From: Gemmatimonadales bacterium
GTDB taxonomy: Bacteria > Gemmatimonadota > Gemmatimonadetes > Gemmatimonadales > GWC2-71-9
Length of the DNA stretch: 64,000 nucleotides
Direction: 5' to 3'
NCBI GenBank assembly: GCA_025934955.1
Contig: JAICWE010000002.1
Coordinates: 1-64,000 of the forward strand
Both the position numbers and the translations under genes were made by a program. Shown here one piece after another: positions 45,901 to 54,123 of this stretch (position 1 is the stretch's first letter; each line of letters starts with the position of its first letter). Below the pieces are notes generated by a model, which saw only the letters and a program-made list of their open reading frames with translations, did not search any database and was not told the origin of the DNA.

Positions 45901-46982
45901 TCCTGCCCGCGACCCCGGTCTTCAGCACCCTCAGCTCGCCCAGCGTCATCTTCGGCACCGCCAGCACGGCGCTGAGCGGCACGCTGAGCTATGTCGGCAC
46001 CGGCGCCACCGTGGTGCCGGCCGGCGGACACGTCGCGATCACCTTCCACGGGACCACGCAGACGGTCGCGGTCGCCGCGGACGGGAGCTTCTCCAGCACG
46101 TTCGCCAGCGCGACCGTGGACGTGCTCGGCAACCCGTACCCGATCACCTATCACTTCAACAACGACGAGTCGCCCGACAACTTCACCGCCGCGACCGACG
46201 GCACCGGCTCGCTCACCATCGTTGACCAGACCGCGCCGCTCGCCTCGAACGTGCTGGCCAACCCGAACCCCGTCGCGGTCGGCGGCGCCACCCAGCTCTC
46301 CGCGCAGATCAGCGACGCGGGCCGCGGCAGCTCGACGATCATATCGGCCGTCGCGACGATCACCGGGGGTAACATCGTCGGATCGCAGGCGCAGAGTCTG
46401 ACGCTCGGCGCCGGCACCTTCACCCGGAGTGGCACGGCTTCGATCACCCTGGCCACCGGCGTCTACAGCGTCTGCGTCACCGGTACCGACGCCGCCAACA
46501 ACGTGAGCGCGCCCGAGTGCACCCTGCTGGCGGTGTACGACGCCTCCGCCGGCTTCGTCACCGGCGGCGGCTGGATCAACTCGCCGCAGGGCGCCTACGT
46601 CGCCGACCCGTCGCTCGTCGGCAAGGCGAACTTCGGCTTCGTCTCCAGGTACCAGAAGGGCGCCACGATCCCGACCGGCGACACCGAGTTCCAGTTCCAG
46701 ACCGCCGGGCTCAACTTCAAGAGCACCAGCTACGACTGGCTGGTGATCTCGGGATCGTCCAAGGCGCAATACAAGGGGAGCGGCACGCTGAACGGCGTCG
46801 CGGGCTACGGCTTCATTCTCACCGCGATCGACGGTGACGCGAGCGGCGGCGGCGGCACGGACCGGTTCCGCATCAAGATCACCGGGCCCGGCGGCCTGGT
46901 GTACGACAACCAGCTCAACGCGCCGGACACCACGGATCCCACCACCAACCTGGGCGGCGGCAGCATCGTGGTCCACAAGTAG
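39972..46982 (+). CDS. Giant secreted repeat protein: duplicated N-terminal domain, Ig-like, cadherin-like and MBG repeats
   Basis: 2336 residues from ATG 39972 (MPQLTRLFRSLTAAVAMAVL), signal peptide cut near ALAAQ. Residues ~28-240 and ~265-480 are two copies of one domain (ALVYCPVGLDETGCANIAAAL, then AMVYCPVAVDGPACDNIVAAL; both contain AVWSGTPDLG). An Ig-like unit (YAPGETVTITGSGWAPGETV), a FlgD-like unit (NVAWDGRDGSAVAVADGLYT) and a cadherin-like unit (NNDSYTATEDQALTI) follow. Big_3-type repeats come next, then at least four MBG-type repeats (e.g. AENKTRAYGAANPPFTAAYA, ADDKSREYGDDNPAFSAVIT). The last ~150 residues (GFVTGGGWINSPQGAYV ...) form a distinct beta domain. Likely a cell-surface adhesin or matrix protein. 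No LPXTG or autotransporter barrel is seen. Confidence 0.88.
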   Translation: MPQLTRLFRSLTAAVAMAVLPAALAAQGAGRALVYCPVGLDETGCANIAAALDAAGGAFAGAVDRGYDGTGGTVDLATADLSAYRVVFVPSLSDGASGRPYDRLRNATVAARLRAILSGRRAVWSGTPDLGTGNGAEKTALLTNLATWAAGGSGAGLIALLDNSDDPAQRYDWLAGIGAVNVAADTTEASYDAVQALTATGTGLLTVSGGTLAYPNMASFGLHAGSGAAEDARGINADSTAGPSVLVTVAADGSSVAPPSSPAPPSAAAKAMVYCPVAVDGPACDNIVAALTASGTPFATVDRAYDGTGGTLDLRSADLGGYAVMVVPSLADGAGATPYAMLRDPAVASRLKPLLVGPVAVWSGTPDLGSTNVAQKSTLVMNLARWASAQHATSGLEGLVVLQDASDDVTQRYGWMTGISRVSVAGDSTFNVHDNVQVLTTTGTALLDNGFGLQLGYSSMASWGLVLPASSGLGADATGGRTSQIVLATSASAGGGNAVAATITTDKQDYAPGETVTITGSGWAPGETVSFVLHEDPALEPDIRFSGVADATGKLVNQSFTPDAQDVGVRFVLTATGATSGRIAQATFTDGTPQIDAVSPTPFSPTSSVGVKDNTTITLKNQGGGNVTGITVRIRSGTLLSGTLVREITVGSLAGNASTNVAWDGRDGSAVAVADGLYTVRAFSGGNEENGTNRTQTVVVDNTNPATTVSAPATGTTGTALTITGTASDQPIIAGAGIASVVVTIVRASDNTVLSTGAANNTGSWSYSYTPSEAGNQTVTAKVTDNAGNTFTTAGAPLVVKAPNHAPVANNDSYTATEDQALTITAPGVLGNDTDADGDVLAAALVSGPTNGSLTLNANGSFTYTPNANVFGTDQFTYRASDGTVLSAAAATVTITVVGVNDPPSFVKGPDQTVIEGAGAQTISPWATAISAGPNEGAQTVSFAVSNDNNALFSAQPGVAADGTLTFTPALVANGVATVTVTAKDNGGVANGGNDTSAPQTFTITVKPKATTALVAQAASGAFGGTAALSATLTSGGNPLGGKTVAFKLNGTSAGSATTDATGVASVAAASLAGINAGTYPAGLNSGVQADFAGDASFASSTAGNTLTVARAAATMKVTINGATSASVPFGSMISLTGNLTPNLDGETITFDINGTVVGSAVTSGGGVANLSVNLASFPALVASTTAYTVTGTVTTSPANPNFTFGTGTAPLTINKAAATLAFGTTTFTYDGSPKPVTVTTTPANLTGVSITYAGLPTPPTNAGSYALVATLTNANYTAPTINGTLTINRADQTITFAALANRTFGDAPFTVSATASSGLGVSFAVGATDDCTIAAATVTITGAGSCTVSAAQAGDGNYNAAPSVPQTFTIAKAAPVIAWSSPAPITFGAVLGATQLDATATGVAGAALAGTFVYTPAAGTQLNAGNGQGLGVLFTPTDAANYATATKNVTIDVLKFTPVVSVTGGSFDYNKNPHPATGTVTGVGGVLLGPLGFTYNGSAVAPVNAGTYAVIGSYAGDQNYEPATGNAQIVIKPVAPTIVWATPAAITYGTALSGTQLDATATGIDNDAVSGTFAYSPASGAVLHVTGSPHTLSAAFTSSDPNYTDLAIGAPTNKTVTLGVNPAPLTATAENKTRAYGAANPPFTAAYAGFVNGDGPSLVTGTPNLTTTATAASGVAASPYAITWSTPIGVSAGADYVIGTVDGLLAVTPAPLTVTADAKNRLYGGSNPAFSATITGFVNNENPGTSGVTGTAGFTGAATTTTPLTGVGGYTITPTLGSLAAVNYAFTSFVDGTLTINPAPLAVKADDKSREYGDDNPAFSAVITGFVNGENPVSAGISGTASFGGTGGTSNHGTNVGNYPITPSAGTLVAANYTFDPSKGATYTDGTLTITKAPLLVKADPASKIFGDGLPLFSGTLLTLKNNDPITASWIAGNGGTFTATTNAGSYPGAIAGVLSDPNNRLGNYQQTDAPATLTILPATPVFSTLSSPSVIFGTASTALSGTLSYVGTGATVVPAGGHVAITFHGTTQTVAVAADGSFSSTFASATVDVLGNPYPITYHFNNDESPDNFTAATDGTGSLTIVDQTAPLASNVLANPNPVAVGGATQLSAQISDAGRGSSTIISAVATITGGNIVGSQAQSLTLGAGTFTRSGTASITLATGVYSVCVTGTDAANNVSAPECTLLAVYDASAGFVTGGGWINSPQGAYVADPSLVGKANFGFVSRYQKGATIPTGDTEFQFQTAGLNFKSTSYDWLVISGSSKAQYKGSGTLNGVAGYGFILTAIDGDASGGGGTDRFRIKITGPGGLVYDNQLNAPDTTDPTTNLGGGSIVVHK

Positions 46983-47009
46983 CCGCCGGCCGGCGGCAGG
47001 CGACGAAGG

Positions 47010-47041
47010 CGAGGGGCGCTCCGTCCGTGGAGCGCCCCTCG
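47010..47041 (+). terminator. Hairpin terminator after the giant protein gene
   Basis: Perfect 13-bp arms cgaggggcgctcc / ggagcgcccctcg with loop gtccgt, 28 nt past the stop. No U tract follows, as is common for terminators in very GC-rich genomes. It separates the gene from the TPP riboswitch. Confidence 0.65.
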
Positions 47042-47075
47042 CGCATGCGGCTGGTGGCCGACTAGTATTGGATCA

Positions 47076-48861
<1,786 letters not shown>

Positions 48862-48898
48862 GGCGGCTCGAGCACATCCCAACTCCTGAGAGGTCTTC

Positions 48899-49303
48899 AT
48901 GCGTTCCAGCGCCATGCGGTGGCTGCCTTTCCTCCTCCTCCTCGCCGCCTGCGGCCCGAAGACGGATCGCGGCGCTCCCGGCGCTACGCTCCAGGGCGCG
49001 CCGATGATGGCGCCGATGACGGCCCACATGGATTCGCTCAGCGCCCGGCCCGCGATGCTGCACGACGACATGGCGGCGCACACCGCCATGACCGAGCACT
49101 TCGTCAGCGCGACCAGGGCCGACGTCGCGACGCTGGGTGCCCCCGGCAGCGCCGAGTACGACGCGCTCGCCGATTCCGTCCTCAGCGACCTCAAGACGCT
49201 GGCGACGGCGCAGGGCGCCGCGTGGGACATGGTCGCCAAGGCGCACCTCGATCGGGTGCACCGGCTCATGTCGGCGTACGACGGCATGGCCGTCGGCAAG
49301 TAG
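48899..49303 (+). CDS. Putative lipoprotein, Met/His-containing, hypothetical
   Basis: 134 residues from ATG 48899. Signal peptide MRWLPFLLLLAAC gives a lipobox. The mature part is helical and rich in Met and His (LQGAPMMAPMTAHMDSLSAR, MLHDDMAAHTAMTEHFVSA), a composition sometimes seen in copper- or other metal-binding envelope proteins. The four-helix-like pattern suggests a DUF305-type fold, but the family signature was not confirmed. Confidence 0.72.
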   Translation: MRSSAMRWLPFLLLLAACGPKTDRGAPGATLQGAPMMAPMTAHMDSLSARPAMLHDDMAAHTAMTEHFVSATRADVATLGAPGSAEYDALADSVLSDLKTLATAQGAAWDMVAKAHLDRVHRLMSAYDGMAVGK

Positions 49304-49311
49304 CCGCGCCG

Positions 49312-50013
49312 GTGCCGCGACGCACCCCTCGATTTCCGCCCCGCGGGGTACTGGCGACCACCGGCCCGGTGGACGCCATAGACGAGTACTATCAGCCCGG
49401 CCTCGGCTGGGTCTTCCGCCGCCGGCTCCACTGGGTCGCGGCGGCGCTGCCCCAGTCGCTCGGCCGCGTGCTCCAGGTGGGCTACGGCAGCGGCATCGAA
49501 CAGTTCTTCCTCGCGCCCGACGCGCGGTTCTCGGCCGGCGTGGACGTGCACCCGAACGGGGCGGCGGTCGCGCGGGCGCTCGCGACCGCCGGGCTCCGGA
49601 GCTCCCTGCTCCGCGCCGATGGGCAGGCGCTGCCGTTCCCCGATCGGAGCTTCGACACCGTCGTCATCGTGAGCGCGCTCGAGTTCATCCCCGATCCCGG
49701 CCTCGCGCTGGCGGAGGCGATGCGCGTACTGGCGCCCGGCGGCCGGCTGGTGGCGCTCCGGCCGCGGGTGCTCCGCTGGGCCGACGTCCTCTATCACGCG
49801 CTCTCCGGCCGCGATCCCGAGAGCGACTTTCAGGGCGGGCGCCAGCGGGTGGCGGCCGCGCTCGATGCGCTGAGCGGGTCCGGCGCCGGGCAGTACCGGC
49901 TGACGCGGCGGCGGCGGCCCGGCGTGCTCCCCGGCGCGTGGGCGCCGTACGAGGTGGTGGTGGTGGACCGCGCCGGCGACGGCCGCGGCGCCGGACCTGA
50001 CCTGGATCACTGA
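49312..50013 (+). CDS. Class I SAM-dependent methyltransferase
   Basis: 233 residues from GTG 49312, 8 nt after the lipoprotein stop. Motif I is VLQVGYGSGIEQFFLAP, followed by AGVDVHPNGAAVARAL. Motif II/III corresponds to DGQALPFPDRSFDTVVIVSA and motif IV to LAEAMRVLAPGGRLVALRP. This is a Methyltransf_11-type small-molecule or lipid methyltransferase. The first ~20 residues are uncertain. Substrate unknown. Confidence 0.85.
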   Translation: MPRRTPRFPPRGVLATTGPVDAIDEYYQPGLGWVFRRRLHWVAAALPQSLGRVLQVGYGSGIEQFFLAPDARFSAGVDVHPNGAAVARALATAGLRSSLLRADGQALPFPDRSFDTVVIVSALEFIPDPGLALAEAMRVLAPGGRLVALRPRVLRWADVLYHALSGRDPESDFQGGRQRVAAALDALSGSGAGQYRLTRRRRPGVLPGAWAPYEVVVVDRAGDGRGAGPDLDH

Positions 50014-50076
50014 CGCCGGCGCATCGGCGGGCTCTCTTGGAGTGGTGGCGATGACCGCCAACCCGAGGAGGCGCCG

Positions 50077-50241
50077 ATGCGCACGACATTCCATCATCAG
50101 TCGATTCCCAACTACTCCGCCGACTCGACCGGCCGGCGTGACGCGCGCGGCGTCCAGCGCACCCGCAGCGGCACTCACGTGGACCGGGTCAAGCGGCTGA
50201 TATCGACGTACGAGGCGCTGACGAGCGGGGCGGCGCGGTAA
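50077..50241 (+). CDS. Small basic protein, 54 aa (not in ORF track)
   Basis: An ATG at 50077 is preceded by gaggaggcgccg, a near-ideal ribosome-binding site. It reads MRTTFHHQSIPNYSADSTGR and ends LISTYEALTSGAAR before TAA at 50241, 11 nt before the PLD gene. Soluble, Arg/Ser/Thr-rich, no signal peptide. The strong SD and tight spacing to the next gene support real translation. Function unknown. Confidence 0.6.
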   Translation: MRTTFHHQSIPNYSADSTGRRDARGVQRTRSGTHVDRVKRLISTYEALTSGAAR

Positions 50242-50252
50242 GCGGCCGGCGC

Positions 50253-51512
50253 ATGTGGATCGTCGTCGCGGTGCTCGTCACGGCGATCGCCGTGCTCGTC
50301 GCCCTCAACCTGGTGACGGGCGAAAAGAAGATCACCCACCAGATCCGCCACCTCTATGCCGCCGGGGATCCGCAGTTCGCCCGGGCGGTGGGGACGCTGC
50401 TCGGGCCGCCGCTCGCCACCGGCAACCGCGTCACCCCGCTGCAGAACGGCGACGAGATCTTCCCCTCGATGCTCGGGGCGATCTCCGCCGCGCGGCGGAG
50501 CATCGATTTCGAGACCTACATCTACTGGTCTGGCGGCATCGGCCGCCGCTTCGGCGATGCGCTGAGCGAGCGGGCCCGCGCCGGTGTGCCGGTGCACCTG
50601 CTGCTCGACTGGGTCGGCACCGGCAAGATGGACCAGGCGGTGATCGACGAGATGGAAGACGCCGGCGTGATCGTGGTGAAGTACCATCCGCTCCGCTGGT
50701 ACAACCTCGGTCGGCTCAACAACCGCACCCACCGCAAGCTCCTGGTGGTGGACGGGCGCGTCGGCTTTACCGGCGGCGTCGGCATCGCCGACGAGTGGAC
50801 CGGGCACGCCGGGAATCCGGACCACTGGCGCGACTCGCACTTCCGGATCGAGGGACCGGCGGTGGCGCAGATGCAGGCGGCGTTCATGGACAACTGGATG
50901 AAGACCCGCGCGCTGGTGCTGCACGGTGAGGACTACTTTCCGCATCTGCCGGTGGTGGGGCCGCAGTGCGCCCAGGTCTTCAAGAGCTCCGCCAACGAGG
51001 GGAGCGAGAGCGTGCGGCTCATGTACCTGCTCTCGATCGCGGCGTCGGTGGAGCGGGTGCTGATCGCCAACTCCTACTTCGTACCCGACGATCTCGCGGT
51101 GGACACGCTGGTCGAGGCCCGCGCCCGCGGCGTGCGGGTCGAGATCATCGTCCCGGGTCCGCATATCGACACCGAGACGGTGCGGCGCGCGTCGCGCTCG
51201 CGCTGGGGGCCGCTGCTCGAGGCCGGGGTCGAGATCTACGAGTACCAGCCGACGATGTATCATTGCAAGGTGATGATCGTGGACGGCATCTGGACGTCGG
51301 TGGGCTCGACCAACTTCGACAACCGCTCCTTCCGGCTCAACGACGAGGCCAACCTCAACGTCCTCGATCGCGACCTCGCCGCCGACCTGGAGCGGGTGTT
51401 CGAGGCCGACAAGGCCGCCTCGCGGCAGGTGACGCTTGCGATGTGGCGGGACCGTCCGCGGGGCGAGCGGCTGGTGGAGCGCGCCGCCGGGCTGTTGCGG
51501 GCGCAGCTTTGA
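50253..51512 (+). CDS. Cardiolipin synthase-like phospholipase D family protein
   Basis: 419 residues. One N-terminal TM helix (MWIVVAVLVTAIAVLVALNL) is followed by two PLD domains with HKD motifs HRKLLVVDGRVGFTGG and HCKVMIVDGIWTSVGSTNFD. SIDFETYIYWSGGIGRRFGD and LIANSYFVPDDLAVDTL are typical of the bacterial Cls/ClsB group. It probably makes cardiolipin by transferring a phosphatidyl group between phospholipids at the inner membrane. A different phosphodiesterase role is possible. Confidence 0.9.
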   Translation: MWIVVAVLVTAIAVLVALNLVTGEKKITHQIRHLYAAGDPQFARAVGTLLGPPLATGNRVTPLQNGDEIFPSMLGAISAARRSIDFETYIYWSGGIGRRFGDALSERARAGVPVHLLLDWVGTGKMDQAVIDEMEDAGVIVVKYHPLRWYNLGRLNNRTHRKLLVVDGRVGFTGGVGIADEWTGHAGNPDHWRDSHFRIEGPAVAQMQAAFMDNWMKTRALVLHGEDYFPHLPVVGPQCAQVFKSSANEGSESVRLMYLLSIAASVERVLIANSYFVPDDLAVDTLVEARARGVRVEIIVPGPHIDTETVRRASRSRWGPLLEAGVEIYEYQPTMYHCKVMIVDGIWTSVGSTNFDNRSFRLNDEANLNVLDRDLAADLERVFEADKAASRQVTLAMWRDRPRGERLVERAAGLLRAQL

Positions 51513-51545
51513 GCGCTGCATCAGATGCTGAACCAGGAGATGACC

Positions 51546-51683
51546 ATGCCTTCACCGAAGAAGCCGGACCCACCGCAGCGCGACGCCGAGGAAGAGGGCT
51601 CCGCCGCCCGGCCGCTCCAGACCCCGACGCCTCCGGACCGCGATCCCGCGGAAGAGGGCTCGGCCGCGCGGCCCCAGCGATGA
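51546..51683 (+). CDS. Small acidic Pro-rich protein, 45 aa (not in ORF track)
   Basis: An ATG at 51546 with caggag about 6 nt upstream; in-frame ATGs at 51525 and 51540 are alternatives. It reads MPSPKKPDPPQRDAEEEGSA and contains two copies of a RDxxEEGSAARP unit, the second at the C-terminus. It is intrinsically disordered by composition. It lies between the PLD gene and hemA on the same strand. Function unknown. Confidence 0.5.
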   Translation: MPSPKKPDPPQRDAEEEGSAARPLQTPTPPDRDPAEEGSAARPQR

Positions 51684-51768
51684 GCCGCGGCGCGCTCCGT
51701 AGAATTACCCAGCCCGCTCCGGGCCCGCGCGGATTGTCCCGCTCCGCCTCGGCTCCTACGCTTGGCAC

Positions 51769-52962
51769 GTGACTGAGTGGGATGCGCTCCAGGTCGTCGG
51801 CATCAGCCACCGCGATGCCGGGCTCGCCGTTCGCGAGCTGTTCGCGCTTGCCCCCGACGCCATTGCGGCACTGCTGAATCGAGAGCGCGCCGCCGGCCGC
51901 ACCGCCGTCGTCCTCGCCACCTGCAACCGCTGCGAGCTCTACTGGCACGGCGGTCACGACGCCGAGTCGTGGCTCCGCGACCTCGGCGCCGCGCGCGGGA
52001 TGGTGGCCGGCGTGCCGCTGGTTCGCCGTCGCGGCGTCGACGCCATGCGGCATCTGCTCCGCGTCGCCAGCGGCGTCGAGTCGCAGATCCTCGGCGAGAC
52101 CGAAATCCTCGGCCAGGTGCGCCGTGCCTACGACGCGGCCCGCGCCGCCGGCACCACCGACCTCACGCTCGACCTCCTCTTTTCCGCCGCACTCACCGCC
52201 GGCCGCCGCGCCCGCTACGAAACCCTGCTCGGCCGGCATCCGCTCTCGGTGAGCGCGGCGGCGGTGGATCTGGTGCGCGGTTACTGGAATGGCTCGCTCG
52301 ACGGGCGGCGCGTCGTGGTGGTCGGCGCCGGTGAGGTCGCCGAAGGCGTGCTCCGCGCGCTGGACGGAAGCGGGGCCGCGGTGACGGTGGTCAATCGCCA
52401 CGCCGAGCGTGCGGAAGCGCTGGCGTCCGCGTGGGGCGCCGCCCAGGTGCGCGAGTGGTCCGCGCTGCCGTCGCTCGCCGCCGAAGCCGACGCGCTGCTG
52501 GTGGCGACCGCGGCGGCGGCCCCGACCGTCACCGCCGATCTCCTCGCCGTCGCATCGGCGGGACGGGAGAGCCGGCCGCTCCGCGTCGTGGACCTCGCGG
52601 TGCCGCGCAACGTCGCGCCCGCCGCGCGGGGCCTGCCCGGCGTCGAGCTCTCCGACCTCGACGATCTCCGCGCCCAGCGCTGCCCGGTGCCGAGCGGCCC
52701 GCCGCCGGAGCTGCCCGAGGTGGAAGCGCTGCTCGACGACGAGCTGGCGCGGCTCCTCACCGCGCTCCGCGGTCGCGCCGCGGCTCCGCGCCTGGCGGAG
52801 CTGCACCGCGAGAGCGCGCGGCTCACCGAGCAGGAGCTGGAATGGGCGCTCCGTCGCCTGGAGCACCTGGGCGACGCCGAGCGAGAAGTGGTGCGGGAGA
52901 TGGCGGAGCGGCTGGTGCGCCGCGTGCTCTATCCCGTGAGCCGCGAGCTCAGGCGGGAGTAG
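51769..52962 (+). CDS. hemA: Glutamyl-tRNA reductase
   Basis: 397 residues from GTG 51769. It reduces Glu-tRNA to glutamate-1-semialdehyde, the first step of C5 heme synthesis. The catalytic Cys is in VVLATCNRCELYW. GVESQILGETEILGQVRRAY is the strongly conserved substrate loop. RRVVVVGAGEVAEGVLRAL is the NADPH-binding motif, and VDLAVPRNVAPAARGLPGV ends the Rossmann domain. A helical dimerisation domain follows. Its last 14 nt overlap the convergent hemH gene. Confidence 0.95.
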   Translation: MTEWDALQVVGISHRDAGLAVRELFALAPDAIAALLNRERAAGRTAVVLATCNRCELYWHGGHDAESWLRDLGAARGMVAGVPLVRRRGVDAMRHLLRVASGVESQILGETEILGQVRRAYDAARAAGTTDLTLDLLFSAALTAGRRARYETLLGRHPLSVSAAAVDLVRGYWNGSLDGRRVVVVGAGEVAEGVLRALDGSGAAVTVVNRHAERAEALASAWGAAQVREWSALPSLAAEADALLVATAAAAPTVTADLLAVASAGRESRPLRVVDLAVPRNVAPAARGLPGVELSDLDDLRAQRCPVPSGPPPELPEVEALLDDELARLLTALRGRAAAPRLAELHRESARLTEQELEWALRRLEHLGDAEREVVREMAERLVRRVLYPVSRELRRE

Positions 52963-54046
52963 CGCCGGCGGCATCGCTGCTCGCCGGGATCCTGCGGCAC
53001 TCCGGATTCACACACCCGGGACAATTCAGCAGGTACTGCGGCCCGTGCCGCTCGCCGCTCGCGAGGTGCGCGCGGACGATGTCGGCCATGGCATCGAGGA
53101 ACGCCGGCCGGTCGTTGAGCGCGGGCGTGCGGATGTAGCGCTCGATGCCCGCCTGCCTGGCCACGTGGCCGTACTCGATGTCCAGCTCCGACAGCGTCTC
53201 GATGTGATCGCTGGTGAAGGCGATCGGCACCACCAGCAGGTGCCGCCGTCCCCGCGCGCCGAGCTCGCGTATGACGCGCTCGGTGCTGGGGCCGAGCCAG
53301 CGCACCGGGCCCACCGCGCTCTGATACGCCAGGATGTACGGATACGGCTCGCCCAGCCGCTGCATCACGGCGTGCACGCTGGCGCCGATCTCCTGCGGAT
53401 ACGGATCGCCCCGGTCAATGACGTCGAGCGGCAGCGAGTGCGCGCTGAAGAGGATCGTCACCTTCGCGCGCTCCTCCGGCGTGAACCGGGCGAGTCCGTC
53501 GCGCACCGTGTCGGTCATCGCGCCGATGAATCCCGGGTGCACCGGCCAGCGGTCGATCACCGTCCAGTCGAACGCGTCGCTCAGCCCGGCGCGCGCCGCG
53601 GCGCGCCACAGCTCGTTGAGACTCGAGCCGGTGGTGCTGCAGGAGAACTGCGGGTACTGGGTGAAGGCGACGGCGCGGCGCACGCCGTCGGCCGCCATGG
53701 CGCGGAGCGCCTCCTCGCTCTGTGGCGGCGAGTAACGGAAGGCGATGTAGCAGCGATGCGGCGCCGTCCCGGGCGAGAGCGGGTCGAGCCGCTCCACCAT
53801 GCCGCGCCCCTGTGCCTCGGTCCAGCGGCGGATCGGCGAGCCGCCGCCGATCGCGGCGTAGAGCTTCTGCACCTTGGGCGTCCGCCGCCGGGCGATGAAC
53901 GGCCCGAGCCAGCGCTGTGCCGGTAACTGGATGATCTCGCGGTCCGCGAACAGCTCCAGCAGGAAGGGCTCGACGGCGTCGAGCGTCGCGGGGCCGCCGA
54001 GATTGAGGAGGACGATGCCGGTGGGGGCGCGTTCGGGGTTGCTCAC
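52949..54046 (-). CDS. hemH: Ferrochelatase with complete [2Fe-2S]-type Cys set
   Basis: 365 residues. It inserts ferrous iron into protoporphyrin IX (or acts on coproporphyrin in the coproporphyrin route). Start IVLLNLGGPATLDAVEPFL; the catalytic His is in ILFSAHSLPLDVIDRGDPY; PIAFTSDHIETLSELDIEY is the second active-site block. Cys136 in QYPQFSCSTTGSSLNE and the C-terminal C342-x2-C345-x4-C350 (CPGCVNPEC) match the four cluster ligands of human ferrochelatase. A [2Fe-2S] cluster is therefore predicted. It converges on hemA with a 14-nt overlap. Confidence 0.94.
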   Translation of the reverse strand: MSNPERAPTGIVLLNLGGPATLDAVEPFLLELFADREIIQLPAQRWLGPFIARRRTPKVQKLYAAIGGGSPIRRWTEAQGRGMVERLDPLSPGTAPHRCYIAFRYSPPQSEEALRAMAADGVRRAVAFTQYPQFSCSTTGSSLNELWRAAARAGLSDAFDWTVIDRWPVHPGFIGAMTDTVRDGLARFTPEERAKVTILFSAHSLPLDVIDRGDPYPQEIGASVHAVMQRLGEPYPYILAYQSAVGPVRWLGPSTERVIRELGARGRRHLLVVPIAFTSDHIETLSELDIEYGHVARQAGIERYIRTPALNDRPAFLDAMADIVRAHLASGERHGPQYLLNCPGCVNPECRRIPASSDAAGATPA

Positions 54047-54123
54047 CGCCGGAATCTAGCGGATATTCGGATCGCCCCCCCTCGTACCCCGGTTTCCGAT
54101 CCTCTTCGCTCCGGGCGATTCGC

